This document shows positions 30,306 to 41,300 of a stretch of 64,000 bases of DNA, one piece after another; within the stretch, counting starts at the first letter, position 1, and every line of letters starts with the position of its first letter. Below the pieces are notes generated by a model. That model did not search any database. It had not been told where the DNA came from and was given only the letters and a program-made list of their open reading frames with translations. Origin of the DNA: Anaeromyces robustus (Eukaryota > Neocallimastigomycota > Neocallimastigomycetes > Neocallimastigales > Neocallimastigaceae); NCBI GenBank assembly GCA_002104895.1, contig MCFG01000365.1:1-64000 (forward strand). Reading direction: 5' to 3'. A program made the translations under genes and the position numbers.

Positions 30306-30389
30306 TTTATTTAATATTAAAAAATTTATTTTTATATTAAATATTATTAAAATATTAAATAAAACAAAATATTCAAAAAATATTCAAAA

Positions 30390-30660
30390 ATATTCAAAAA
30401 ATATTCAACATTATTAAATAAATAATTTTATTATTTTATTTATTTGATTATTTACTTAATTATGCGTCTAATTGCGATATGTAGCATTCCCATCATTTTG
30501 GGTTTGGTATTGACACCTTCAGTGTATTTACACGCTTTACATTTGTACTTTAACCCTAACATTAATTTAATAACCGTCCAATAATAGAGCCGCATCTAGA
30601 TTATTAGGATTTAATTCTAACTCTTAATTTATAAATATTTTTATCAACTTTATAATTTAT
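30390..30660 (-). pseudogene. Inverted remnant of an ankyrin-gene 3' end
   Basis: Read on the minus strand this matches 34890-35170 on the plus strand. Shared are a C-terminal peptide ending in ...DAALLL(D/G)xY followed by TAA (stop at 30567-30569), and about 110 bases of presumed 3' untranslated region containing tgttagggtt, acaaatgtaaagc and atgatgggaatg. The left end of the truncated phosphatase copy abuts this remnant directly, so it marks the rearrangement breakpoint. Confidence 0.6.
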
Positions 30661-31149
30661 ATGCAATATTTAGTTGTAAGTATTTTATAATTAAATAATA
30701 ATATAACCTAGTTTTATAAATATATATATATATTTTTAATTTATATACTAAAATATAATTAATTAATACAAAAAATATTATAGTCAATTACTTTAATTGT
30801 ATGCTTTTTAATTATTACTGGATTTAAAATAGTAAAAAAGAGGTCAAAGTTTGATTATAATCAAGCTCTAATTGGTAAATAAATATAAAAAATCATATAT
30901 ATATTTTAATATTCAATATTAAAAAATAATAATAAATAAAAATGTAATAACCATTATAATTAATAAAAAATATTATTCTAATATATATATATATATTATA
31001 TAGGATTAGTTTTTTCATTTTGTATTTCTTCTCTCTTTGTAAATGTAATAAAGGTAGGTTAAATTAATTTTCTTTTAATAATAATTATAAATATATATAA
31101 ATATAAAATATAAATATATAAATATTAATAATTTTTTTATTCTATTTAC

Positions 31150-31180
<31 letters not shown>

Positions 31181-31964
31181 AAAAAAAAAAAAAAAAAAGA
31201 ATCTTGTTGGAAGATATAGACCTGATTTCATATCAATTTGTGATATAGACTTTAATAAAGTAAATGAACAATATGAATATTATTCAAATATTACTACAGA
31301 TATAAATTATGGTCCAAGAAATTTATTTAATACATCAATTTGTCAAAATACAAATGAACGTAAGCTTAATGAAGGAAGAAGAAGTTTTCCTTCAGGACAT
31401 TCATCATGTATATATATATTTCCTAATTTATAATATATATATTATAAATTATTATAAAACTATAAAAATATATAATAATTTATAATAATTTATAATAATT
31501 TATAATAATTTATAATAATTTATAATAATTTATAATAATTTATAATAATTAAATATTTATAATAATTTTTATTTATCAAACAACTATATTTTTTTTCCCT
31601 TTTATCATATATGTTATAAATAAATTTAAAATAATAAATAGTAATTTTCAGTGAAATGACTTATATATCACTATATATGGCTGGACAACTTCATTTATTA
31701 AATAAAAAAACTAGCTTATGGAAACTTTTTGTTGTACTTATACCATATACTATTGCAATTGCAGTTGCCTTATCTAGAGTATTTGATTATCGTCATCATT
31801 GGGAAGATGTTACTGTTGGTGGTTTCATAGGTTTTATTTTCGGTATAATAGTTTACTTCTTTTATTTCCCAAGTCTTACTAATGAAAATTGTGATATAGC
31901 ATATCAACGTGATTCAAATAAAAATAACAAAAAAGTATTTGAAGATCTTGAAATGATAATGTAA
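30661..31964 (+). pseudogene. 5'-truncated lipid phosphate phosphatase (PAP2) copy
   Basis: This is a near-copy of exons 2-5 of the intact gene at 35983-37457. Exon equivalents are 30784-30874, 31004-31053, 31200-31407 and 31642-31964, with GT-AG splice sites kept. It still has the three phosphatase motifs: KX6RP in exons 3/4, SGH (here SGHSS) and SRX5HX3D. Exon 1 is gone apart from its last 15 bases (30661-30675, atgcaatatttagtt) and the donor. Upstream is an inverted ankyrin remnant, so the conserved N-terminal PYERQF and SHP segment is lost. The C-terminus is frameshifted and ends about nine residues early compared with the intact copy. The 15-base exon-1 relic starts with ATG and is in phase, so an N-terminally shortened protein could be made, but I regard it as a pseudogene. 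Confidence 0.8.
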
Positions 31965-32444
31965 ATCCTGGAAATCCTAAAAGTTCACCTAATGAAATAT
32001 AATTTGCCAATAATAAAAATAAAAATAATATATATATATATTTATCTATCATTTAAAATAATTCTAATATTAAATAATAAATAATAAATAATAAATAATA
32101 AATATATAATATATAATAAATATATAATAAATACATTAATTATTAATATAAAGTACTTTATTATTATATTTTATTATATTTTATTATATTTTATTATATT
32201 AAATATTAAATATTAAATATTAATATCCGTTTATAAATATAATATAATATAATATAATATAAAAGTTAAAATGTTATCATTAATTATTATTTTTAAATAT
32301 ACCAACCATCAACAAATATATAACTACAAACAACTACAACTATAACTTTAAATATTATTCATATTGGTCATTTAATAAAAATGTATTGTTATTTTTTTTA
32401 AAAATTATAAAATAAAATAAAAAAAATAAATAAAATATAATAAA

Positions 32445-33750
32445 ATAAAATAAAAGTAATATAATATTTTAATAATAATAATAATAATTAATTAATTAAT
32501 TAATTTAGTATTATTATAATAAATAATTGTTTATTTTATTATTAAAATATTAAAAATTATTATTAATTGTCAATTATAATAGTTCTTTTATTATTTAATA
32601 ACATTGTCACTTTTTTTTTTTTTTATTTTATTAAATTTATCACTTTTAGTTTTTAAATTATAAAAAAAGTGAGTAAAACTGGTTAAAATAAATTTTTTTA
32701 ATTTATATTTAAAAGAATAATTAACTTCATTATTTAAATTGCATAAACAAGTTAGTTAATATTAAAAATGAATAATAATAATGACAATAATGAATAAAAT
32801 AGTTATTAGAAATCATTCATTTTTTTTTATAGTTATTTTTTTTTTTTTTTTTAACAAATTTACATATTATTGAATCTTTTTCATTGTCAGCTTTACTTTT
32901 AAAACTTTATTTAATTTTTATTTATGAATTAATAAAAAAAAAGAAAAACGGATAATTTTAAAAAGTTTAAATCTTGAAATCAATTCAAAATACAAATAAA
33001 ATGAAAGAATAATAAAAAGTCAATTTATCTTTTTTAAGATTGAGTCATTTCATTGTAGAATAAAAAATAAAAAAATAAAAAAAAAAAATAATAATGGATG
33101 AACAATAAAATAAATAAATGAATAAATATTATATAAATAAATAATTATGATTATGATAATTAATAAATAAATAGGTATAATTATGTAATATTATAATATT
33201 TAATTAAATAATAATAATAATAATAATAATTATAATAATAAATAATAAATAATAAATAATAAATAATAAATAATATTTTTTTTTTTTTGATTATTTTTTT
33301 TTCGTTATTTTTTATTATGGCTGCTGTTTTTTATTAATATTGCTATTGATATTGGTCGTTTATGGGTTTTTTTTGTTTTTGTTTTTTTTTTATACTTTTT
33401 GGGTTGTTACTTGTTAAGGTAATTTTTCAGTGTTAAAAAAAAAAATATAAAGTTTTTAAAGTTAATTAAAAGATTTTGATTTCTAATTTAATTCATTATT
33501 TTTTATTTTTTATTCATTATGATTTATTGTTGCATTATTGTATATTATAAAAATTTTATTAATAATTAAAGTTCTTTTTTTTTTTTTTGTTTTTTTTTGT
33601 ATTTATTTACTTTTTAAGTTATTAGTTCAAGAAGATTTATTATAAAATTAATATAAATATATATTACAATATATTATAATATATACATCATTACATCATC
33701 ATTATTTTTTTTTTATTTCATTTTATGACTCCAATTCTCTGTTTTCTACT

Positions 33751-33783
<33 letters not shown>

Positions 33784-33882
33784 ATTTATTATTTATTATT
33801 TTATTATTTTATTATTTTATTTGTTATTTGTTACTATTTAATGGTTGATTAATTTTATGATTTATTATAATAATCATTAAAA

Positions 33883-33914
<32 letters not shown>

Positions 33915-34040
33915 AATATAATATTTTGCATTTTTTATTTTGTTTTATTTTATTTTATTTATCTATTTATTTAACTTTTTTTTTACTTTCCTGTTTTTAT
34001 TTATTAAATAATAATTTATAGATAGAATTTACTTATTTTA
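32445..34040. other. Intergenic, no gene seen
   Basis: AT-rich sequence with AAT and AAAT runs, T homopolymers (for example about 33752-33780) and no coding signal. It separates the 3' flank of the truncated phosphatase from the ankyrin pseudogene. Confidence 0.7.
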
Positions 34041-34066
34041 CTTTCTCAACCTACTCAAACCTACTT

Positions 34067-34290
34067 AACCATCTTAATACTTAAGAATATATAAATATAT
34101 ATGAATATATATATAGTTCATGAAAATATATTTTATGATTTGATTTTTGATTACAACGATTCCAAGATGTAAGACATAGCCTTGTAGAAACAATTATGAA
34201 CTCAGGTAGAGTAAGATCAATATTTATACAATAGTTATGAATTACATTTACATATATAGTACTTGATAATTTAAAATAAAAATATTGAGA
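34067..34290. repeat. Right copy of the dispersed block
   Basis: It is homologous to 30139-30305 in the same orientation. It lies directly upstream of the ankyrin-like pseudogene, which suggests the block is the 5' region of that gene family. Confidence 0.65.
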
Positions 34291-34299
34291 AAAGTATAA

Positions 34300-34990
34300 A
34301 TAAATCCTTTAAAATGCAGAAAATGCAGCTTGTGAGAATAGGAAATGAAATATTTAAATGAACATGGTTCTTAGCAGTAGTAATAATATTAATTCATTAT
34401 TGATTTTTGCTTTTAAAGGTGGAAAATATTAATATTTTTTAAAATATTTAGTTGAACATGGTGATAATGTTAATATAAAGAGTACATATAGAGAAAATCT
34501 TTTGAAAAAATGCATGTGAAAAATAGTTATTGAAGATATAATAAAATATTTAATTAAACAACAAGGAACTGATCTAGAAAATAAAATTAAAAAAAAAAAT
34601 TAGTATTTATGAAAGTAATAATTTAAATGTAATAAAAAAATTTAGTAGAATATGGTACTGATAGAACTGAAAAAAAAATCTTAATAGAATAACAACACCT
34701 TTAAAAATATAATATGTAATTATAGATATAAAAATAGGAATAGTATAGAGGAAAAGATAAAGATGAACATAGAGATGAAAAGATGAGGAAAAATATTTAA
34801 TTGATCATAGAGTAGATAATAATATTAAACCTAAAATTTTTTTTTTGGTTTTTTTTAAAAAAAAAAAAGCTTGATAAAAATATTGTTATAATTTATAAAG
34901 TTAATAAAAACATTTATAAATTAAGTTAGAACCAAATCTTAATAATCCAGATGCGGCTCTATTATTAGGCGATTATTAAATTAATGTTAG
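34300..34990 (+). pseudogene. Ankyrin-repeat pseudogene
   Basis: Interrupted frames carry pieces typical of canonical 33-residue ankyrin repeats: YLNEHG, then KYLVEHGDNVNIKS (about 34437-34480), then KYLIKQQGTDLENK (about 34543-34585), then LVEYGTDRT (about 34640-34670), and a C-terminal NNPDAALLLGDY followed by TAA near 34975. Stops and frameshifts break every repeat. This family differs from the 39-residue repeats of the intact ankyrin gene at 48-52 kb. A copy of its 3' end lies inverted at 30390-30660. Confidence 0.75.
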
Positions 34991-35170
34991 GGTTTAAGTA
35001 CAAATGTAAAGCATGTAAATACACTGAAGTGGTCAACACCAAACCAAAATGATGGGAATGTTGCATTCGCAATTGGGCGCATAATTAAGTAAATAATTAA
35101 ATAAATAAAATTATAATATATAAATAAATAAAATAATAAAATTATTTAATAATATTAGATATTTTAATAA
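34890..35170 (+). repeat. Right arm of a 270-bp inverted repeat
   Basis: It is the reverse complement, with moderate divergence, of 30390-30660. It contains the presumed C-terminal codons and 3' untranslated region of the ankyrin pseudogene. The two arms enclose the truncated phosphatase copy, its 3' flank and the ankyrin pseudogene. Confidence 0.75.
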
Positions 35171-35256
35171 TATTGAATATTTTAATAATATTGAATATTT
35201 TAATAATATTGAATATTTTAATAATATTGAATATTTTAATAATATTGAATATTTTT
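35158..35256. repeat. 18-bp tandem repeat
   Basis: The unit attttaataatattgaat is repeated about five to six times without interruption. The short frames through it on both strands are repeat artefacts. Confidence 0.9.
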
Positions 35257-35697
35257 TGGATATTAAATATTTTAATAATATTTAATATTAAAAAAATTTC
35301 ATTTTTGAATTTATTTATTATGTGCCTCATTATAAATTTTTTTGAATTTTTTTTTTTTTTGCTAAGTTTCCGTATTTAACTATAATTAATTTTTTTTATT
35401 AAAGTTTCCATATTTAGCTATTTCAACTAAAATATTTTTTACAAAAGTTTTTTTTTTAATTATTTAGCCACCATACCATATGAATTCTTATTTTATTTTA
35501 CATTATTTATTATCTTATATTTTGTACTTTAATTTTATTTTACTTTTTTTTGTTCTTTAATTTTGTATTTTTATTTATTATATTATTTAATATAAATGTT
35601 AAAATAATAGTATATTAATATTAATATTAATTTATAAATGTTTTTTTTAATATATATAATTTAATTATATTACTTAATAATAATATTTAAAATAGAT

Positions 35698-35702
<5 letters not shown>

Positions 35703-35749
<47 letters not shown>
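35703..35749. repeat. Poly(A) run, 47 bases
   Basis: An uninterrupted A homopolymer about 230 bases upstream of the intact phosphatase gene. It could be the tail of a lost retroelement or simple slippage; nothing upstream of it looks like an element. Confidence 0.85.
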
Positions 35750-35751
<2 letters not shown>

Positions 35752-35789
35752 TGAGAAAATTTGTATATAAAAAAGAAAAATTATGTTTA

Positions 35790-35829
<40 letters not shown>

Positions 35830-35982
35830 ACTTATAATAAATAAAAATTTATTATAAGTATATTTTTACATTTAAATAAATTATTATTATAACAATAATA
35901 ATATAATAAATAAACATAATAAATAAAAAATAATAATAAAACAAATATAGAATTAATATTTTTACTGAAAAGTATTAATAAA

Positions 35983-37457
35983 ATGGGAATTCTTATTGAC
36001 TGGGTATTTGCAATTATTACCTGCTTTTTATTTGGTGTAATAGGTAAAATCAAACCTTATGAAAGACAGTTTAAACTTGATGATACTACAATTAGTCATC
36101 CTTATAAAGGGGAAATAATTAAAATGACATATTTATTTGTAAGTTTTTTAATAATTAAATAATAATATAACCTAGTTTTATAAATAAATATATATATTTT
36201 TAATTTATATACTAAAATATAATTAATTAATACAAAAAATATTATAGTCAATTACTTTAATTGTATGCTTTTTAATTATTACTGGATTTAAAATTGTAAA
36301 AAAGAGGTCAAAGTTTGATTATAATCAAGCTCTAATTGGTAAATAAATATAAAAAATCATATATATATTTTAATATTCAATATTAAAAAAAAATAATAAA
36401 TAAAAATGTAATAATCATTATAATTAATAAAAAATATAATTCTAATATATTTATATATATATTATATATAGGATTAGTTTTTTCATTTTGTATTTCTTCT
36501 CTCTTTGTAAATGTAATAAAAGTAGGTTATATTTATTTTCTTTTAATAATAATTATAAATATATATATATAAATATAAAATATATATAAATATACAAATA
36601 TTAATAATTTTTTTAATTTTTTTATTCTATTTACTATTAAATATGTATTTTTTCTTTTTTTGTTAAAAAAAATAAAAAAAAAAGAATCTTGCTGGAAGAT
36701 ATAGACCTGATTTCATATCAATTTGTGATATAGACTTCAATAAAGTAAATGAACAATATGAATATTATTCAAATATTACTACAGATATAAATTATGGTCC
36801 AAGAAATTTATTTGATACATCAATTTGTAAAAATAAAAATGAACGTAAGCTTAGAGAAGGAAGAAGAAGTTTTCCTTCAGGACATGCATCATGTACATAT
36901 ATATTTCCTAATTTATAATATATATATATTATAAATTATTATAAAACTATAAAAATATATAATAATTTATAATAGTAATTTATAATAATTTATAATAATT
37001 AAATATTTATAATAATTTTTATTTATAATAATTTTTATTTATCAAACAACTATATTTTTTTTTCCTTTTATCATATATGTTATAAATAAATTTAAAATAA
37101 TAAATAGTTATTTTTAGTGAAATGACTTATATATCACTATATATGGCTGGACAACTTCATTTATTAAATAAAAAAACTAGCTTATGGAAACTTTTTGTTG
37201 TACTTATACCATATACTATTGCAATTGCAGTTGCCTTATCTAGAGTATTTGATTATCATCATCATTGGGATGATGTTACTGTTGGTGGTTTCATAGGTTT
37301 TATTTTCGGTATAATAGTTTACTTCTTTTATTTCCCAAGTCTTACTAATGAAAATTGTGATATACCATATCAACGTGATTCAGATATAAATAACAAAAAA
37401 GTATTTGAAGATCTTGAAAACGATGTAAATCCTAAAAGTTCACCTAATGAAATATAA
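35983..37457 (+). CDS. Lipid phosphate phosphatase, DPP1/PAP2 family (5 exons)
   Basis: The predicted product has 284 residues and dephosphorylates lipid phosphates (phosphatidate, diacylglycerol pyrophosphate) in a membrane. Exons are 35983-36138, 36248-36338, 36472-36521, 36685-36892 and 37108-37457; all phases close and all introns are GT-AG. Residues 24-40 carry PYERQF and ISHP, typical of fungal DPP1. Catalytic motifs are K99-X6-R106-P107, P163-S-G-H166 and S213-R-X5-H220-X3-D224. Hydrophobic segments at the start, near 50-65, 83-97 and 170-250 fit six membrane helices. The last acceptor must be the aatag before 37108, not the tttttag ten bases later: only that choice keeps frame and gives the five residues the family has between GHAS and MTYISLY. 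The length matches yeast Dpp1 (289). A truncated duplicate lies upstream at 30661-31964. Confidence 0.88.
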
Positions 37458-37753
37458 TTTGCCAATAATAAAAATAAAAATAATATATATATATATATTT
37501 ATCTATCATTTAAAATAATTCTAATAATAAATATTATGTAATATATAATAAATATATAATAAATATATAATAAATATATAATAAATATTTAATAAATATA
37601 TAATAAATAAATTATTTATTAATATAATTTTATTATATTTTATTATATAATATAATATAATATAATATAATATAATTTAAAAGTTAAAATGTCAACAACT
37701 ACAACTTTAAATAATATTTAAACTGGACATTTAAAAAAAATGTATTATTTTTT
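37458..37753. other. 3' flank of the phosphatase up to the LINE
   Basis: TA-rich sequence homologous to the flank of the truncated copy (about 31965-32400). The homology runs up to the LINE insertion point near 37754. No gene. Confidence 0.7.
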
Positions 37754-37757
37754 AGGA

Positions 37758-37860
37758 CCTCTTCTGAGGACCTGTACTTCCATTCATTTGGAATGCTCAG
37801 AAGAGGGTAAATGCCTGTCGATACATGGCGACGTTAAGGGCATTTTATGAAGTCTCCTCA
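37758..37860 (+). ncRNA. Structured RNA at the LINE 5' end (HDV-like candidate)
   Basis: Complementary segments occur in this order: A 37758-37764 (cctcttc), B 37765-37770 (tgagga), A' 37800-37806 (gaagagg), C 37809-37815 (aaatgcc) with inner stem 37817-37820/37829-37832, C' 37839-37845 (ggcattt), B' 37855-37860 (tcctca). A-B-A'-C-C'-B' is the nested pseudoknot order of HDV-like ribozymes (P1, P2, P1', P4, P4', P2'), with a 7-bp P1 at the element's very start. A simpler alternative is an 11-bp hairpin, 37758-37768 with 37796-37806. The expected G at position 1 and a catalytic C in a good J4/2 context are not evident, so the ribozyme identity is only a hypothesis. Confidence 0.35.
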
Positions 37861-38297
37861 ATAATTGTTCTTTTTTCTAATAATATGTATAAGTTGGATA
37901 TGCAGGAAATGAGTTATTTGTATTTTCTTTTAAATTTACCTTTCATGTATTTCTGTATATTATCACTGTATGAATCCATTGTAATTGCGTTAATTATTGT
38001 ATGAGCTTGATTCACTCAAATGCATGTGCTTATACTTTATTAGAATTTAGAATAGTTATTTTTGAGTTCTTCACCTTTAACTTTTTTTTAATTTCATGAA
38101 TTTAAGAATTTACAAGATTTCAAATATATTTACATTCGCAAAAAGAGATTTTATAACATCTATCAATATTCTAAAAGTGTTTTTATAATAGTGAAGAGAA
38201 GATAAACAATTGTAAAATTTAAACAACAGTGAAAAATTTACATTCAGTTATTACTAGTCTACATTTTTTTTTAACTCGATCTTTTTAGTTTAAAAAA

Positions 38298-38331
<34 letters not shown>

Positions 38332-38395
38332 TATTTTAGTTTTGCACTTCATTTTTCTTTTTTATTTTTTTCAATATTAAATATATATAATCACA

Positions 38396-41300
38396 ATGGT
38401 ACGGAATTTTTATAATAGTAACGAAAATAGTAATGTGTTTGATATTAACAACACTAGCATTATCTTCATCAATGGCCTTCACTCATGGACCAATGCATAT
38501 ATGATGGATTTTCTGGAATCGAAATTTAAGGAGTTCAACAAGTACATTCTTTCAGTTAAACGATCTATGTGTTCTAGAGGTTGGTATTTTAGGATCAAGG
38601 TTTTATCATCTGACTTCAAATTTGATGATTTCAAAAAGAAATTTGTATCACATATCTCAAATGCTCGCTTGTCGTATAGTAATTGCACTCATTATATTCG
38701 TAAAAGATCACTTCAACAGACCAGAAATCAACTATTTTCTTCTTCAACAAACTTTAATGATTCAATCAATAACCAAAGTAATTCTACAACAAACTTTAAT
38801 GATTTAATTAATAACCAAAGTAATTCTACTACAACATCCTCACAATCTAATACTTCAGATTCTTCTCAACGCAACTCATTAGTTAGTATACACTCTAATC
38901 TCAACTCTCTTAATTCTATCAAAGATAAGTTTACTTTTTGTCTCAGTTGGAATACCAATGGATGGAACCACGAAAAGAAAGATAGTATCGAATACTTTAT
39001 CACATTATTCAAACCTCTTTTTCTCTGTTTTCAAGAAACAAAGAACGGTTCTGGCGCCAATAGTAGTCAACCATGTAAAGTCACTATTCCCAATTACCGT
39101 TATTTTGTTAGAAGAGCCGTTGATAGTATTCCAGGCATGAGAGGTTTATTTTTAGGTTATCATAAATCTTGTCAAGCAATACTTGAAGAGAATTCATTTA
39201 ATTACATTATTTCCTTAACCAATTATAATATCTACGACTCTAAATGCTCTGTTGGAAATGTATATATCCCCGTCAGCTCTCATTCTACACAAGTGAAGTG
39301 TGCTTTAGCAGAAGTTATTGAATGGCTTAATATTCATCGTGATCATGCTTCTATTCTTGTTGGGGATTTTAACATGAAAACAGTGGACCTTGAAGAAAAA
39401 ATATCACAAATTAATGGTTGGATGATTTTACCTCTCAATAGTTCAAGAATCTCTTGGGTTCAAGGTAATCTATCTTCAGATATTGATCATGCTTTGGTTA
39501 ATTATAAAATGTTGAACCTTATATCGTATGCTTCTTTTATTGATTATCACCCAGTCTCTGATCATAAACCAATGCTAGTATATTGTAAGAAAAACTTTGT
39601 TGATCTCTCCTTTACTCACCCAAAAAAGGTTGTTCAATGGAATAGAATTCGCTGTAAGGAAATGAAAAACGATATTGTTGACAATAACAAGTTTGCTATT
39701 TTAAATAATGAGATTTTTAATAATCCTTATCTTTCTATTGACGATCTAGTTGATAAGTTTATTGATACATCTAATTCAATTGCAGAGGATCTTGAAATTA
39801 CATCTTCTACTGAAATTAGGAAATCAATGTTCCATATGTCACGTAATATTTACTGTCTTCAAAGAATTAAAAGCTTGAAGTATCGACAAATTAAAAAGAG
39901 CCATTTTGATTATGAACCTAATCAATTTATTATCCTTGTTGCATCTTATAATAAATTATGCCAATCTATTCATAAAAAATGTAATGAATTTAGAAGACAA
40001 AACTATTTATTTTGGATTAAAATAGGCTGCGAGGCTACCTTAAAAAATGACAGCAGAAAATCATGGTCATGGATTAAGAAGAATATTAAAAATAACAATC
40101 AGGAGTTATTTATACCTCATCCTATCAGAGACCACCAAGATAACTTAGTGTATAGTACTAAAGATCAATTAGATGTTTGGTGTAATTATTATAAGAAACT
40201 TAGTAATGACTCTACTGGACATAGCATGAATAAAAAATTCTGGAAGTATTCTCCCGCTATCAATCGTATAAAGAGTGGAAATAACATAGTATGGGATATT
40301 AATCAAGATATCAGCATTGAAGAAATCAAAAAGGCCATCCTTTCTATCCCTAACTTTAAAGCCTCGGGTCCCGACGGTATCCCTATTGAATTTTATAAAG
40401 CTTTAATTCCTGATTCCTCTTCAGATGACTCTGCAAATAATGATTCCTATGTTCCGGCTGGTCTTAGTTGTTTCCATTTCTTAATTAATCGTATTTGGAA
40501 TGGTGATTTTCCTATTTTTTGGAATAATTCATCCATTGTTTCTATTCCAAAAAAAGGCGATCTTTCTAATTGTGATAACTATCGTGGTATCTCACTTATC
40601 AATAATGGTATTAAGATTCTTTCGAAAATTATTGCTTCTAGAATTTCTGAATATGGTATAAGTCATGGATTCATTAGACCAGAACAATTTGGCTTTCGGA
40701 ATAAGGAAGAATGTATTAGTCTTTTTATCTCTATTCTTTCTATTTGTCAAAGACGTAAATTCAAAGGGGAAGATACTTATTTAGCTTTTCTGGATCTTAA
40801 AAAAGCTTACGATTCTGTGCCCATCTATAATATTTTATCGAAAATTTATACCTTGGTATACAAGGAAAATGCTTTCAATTTTTGGAGAACCTATATCTGT
40901 CTTCCAAAGCTTGTGTTAAAATTAATGGACAATTTTCCGATTCCTTCAGTATACTTAAAGGAGTTCGACAAGGATGTCCCTTATCTCCTATACTTTTTAA
41001 TTTGTTTATCAACGACATCTTCAACGATTGCCTGCATAATGGTGTGAAAATAGATACTGAATATTGCTGTGGAGGATTATTTGCTGATGATATTGTTCTT
41101 TGTGCCCCTAGTAGATCTCGTATGAATAAACTTCTTCGCTCAGTTAGTAAATGGGCTAAGGACAATGAGATGACTTTTGGAATTAATAAATGTGCCACAT
41201 TTGCTGTTAGACATGAAAATTCGGAATATATTCTTAGAGAAGACCCTACCTTTTATTTAACAGGAATCCCAATCCCTAAAACAGATTGTTATACTTACCT

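Noticed and set aside
30452-30595. 47-codon minus-strand frame with a CxxC motif (KYKCKACKYT)
   Set aside because: The homologous sequence at about 34955-35095 has two stops in this frame and lies after the ankyrin stop codon, so it is more likely 3' untranslated sequence than a zinc peptide.
35142-35379. Open frames on both strands with INI/IIK repeats
   Set aside because: Products of the 18-bp tandem repeat attttaataatattgaat.
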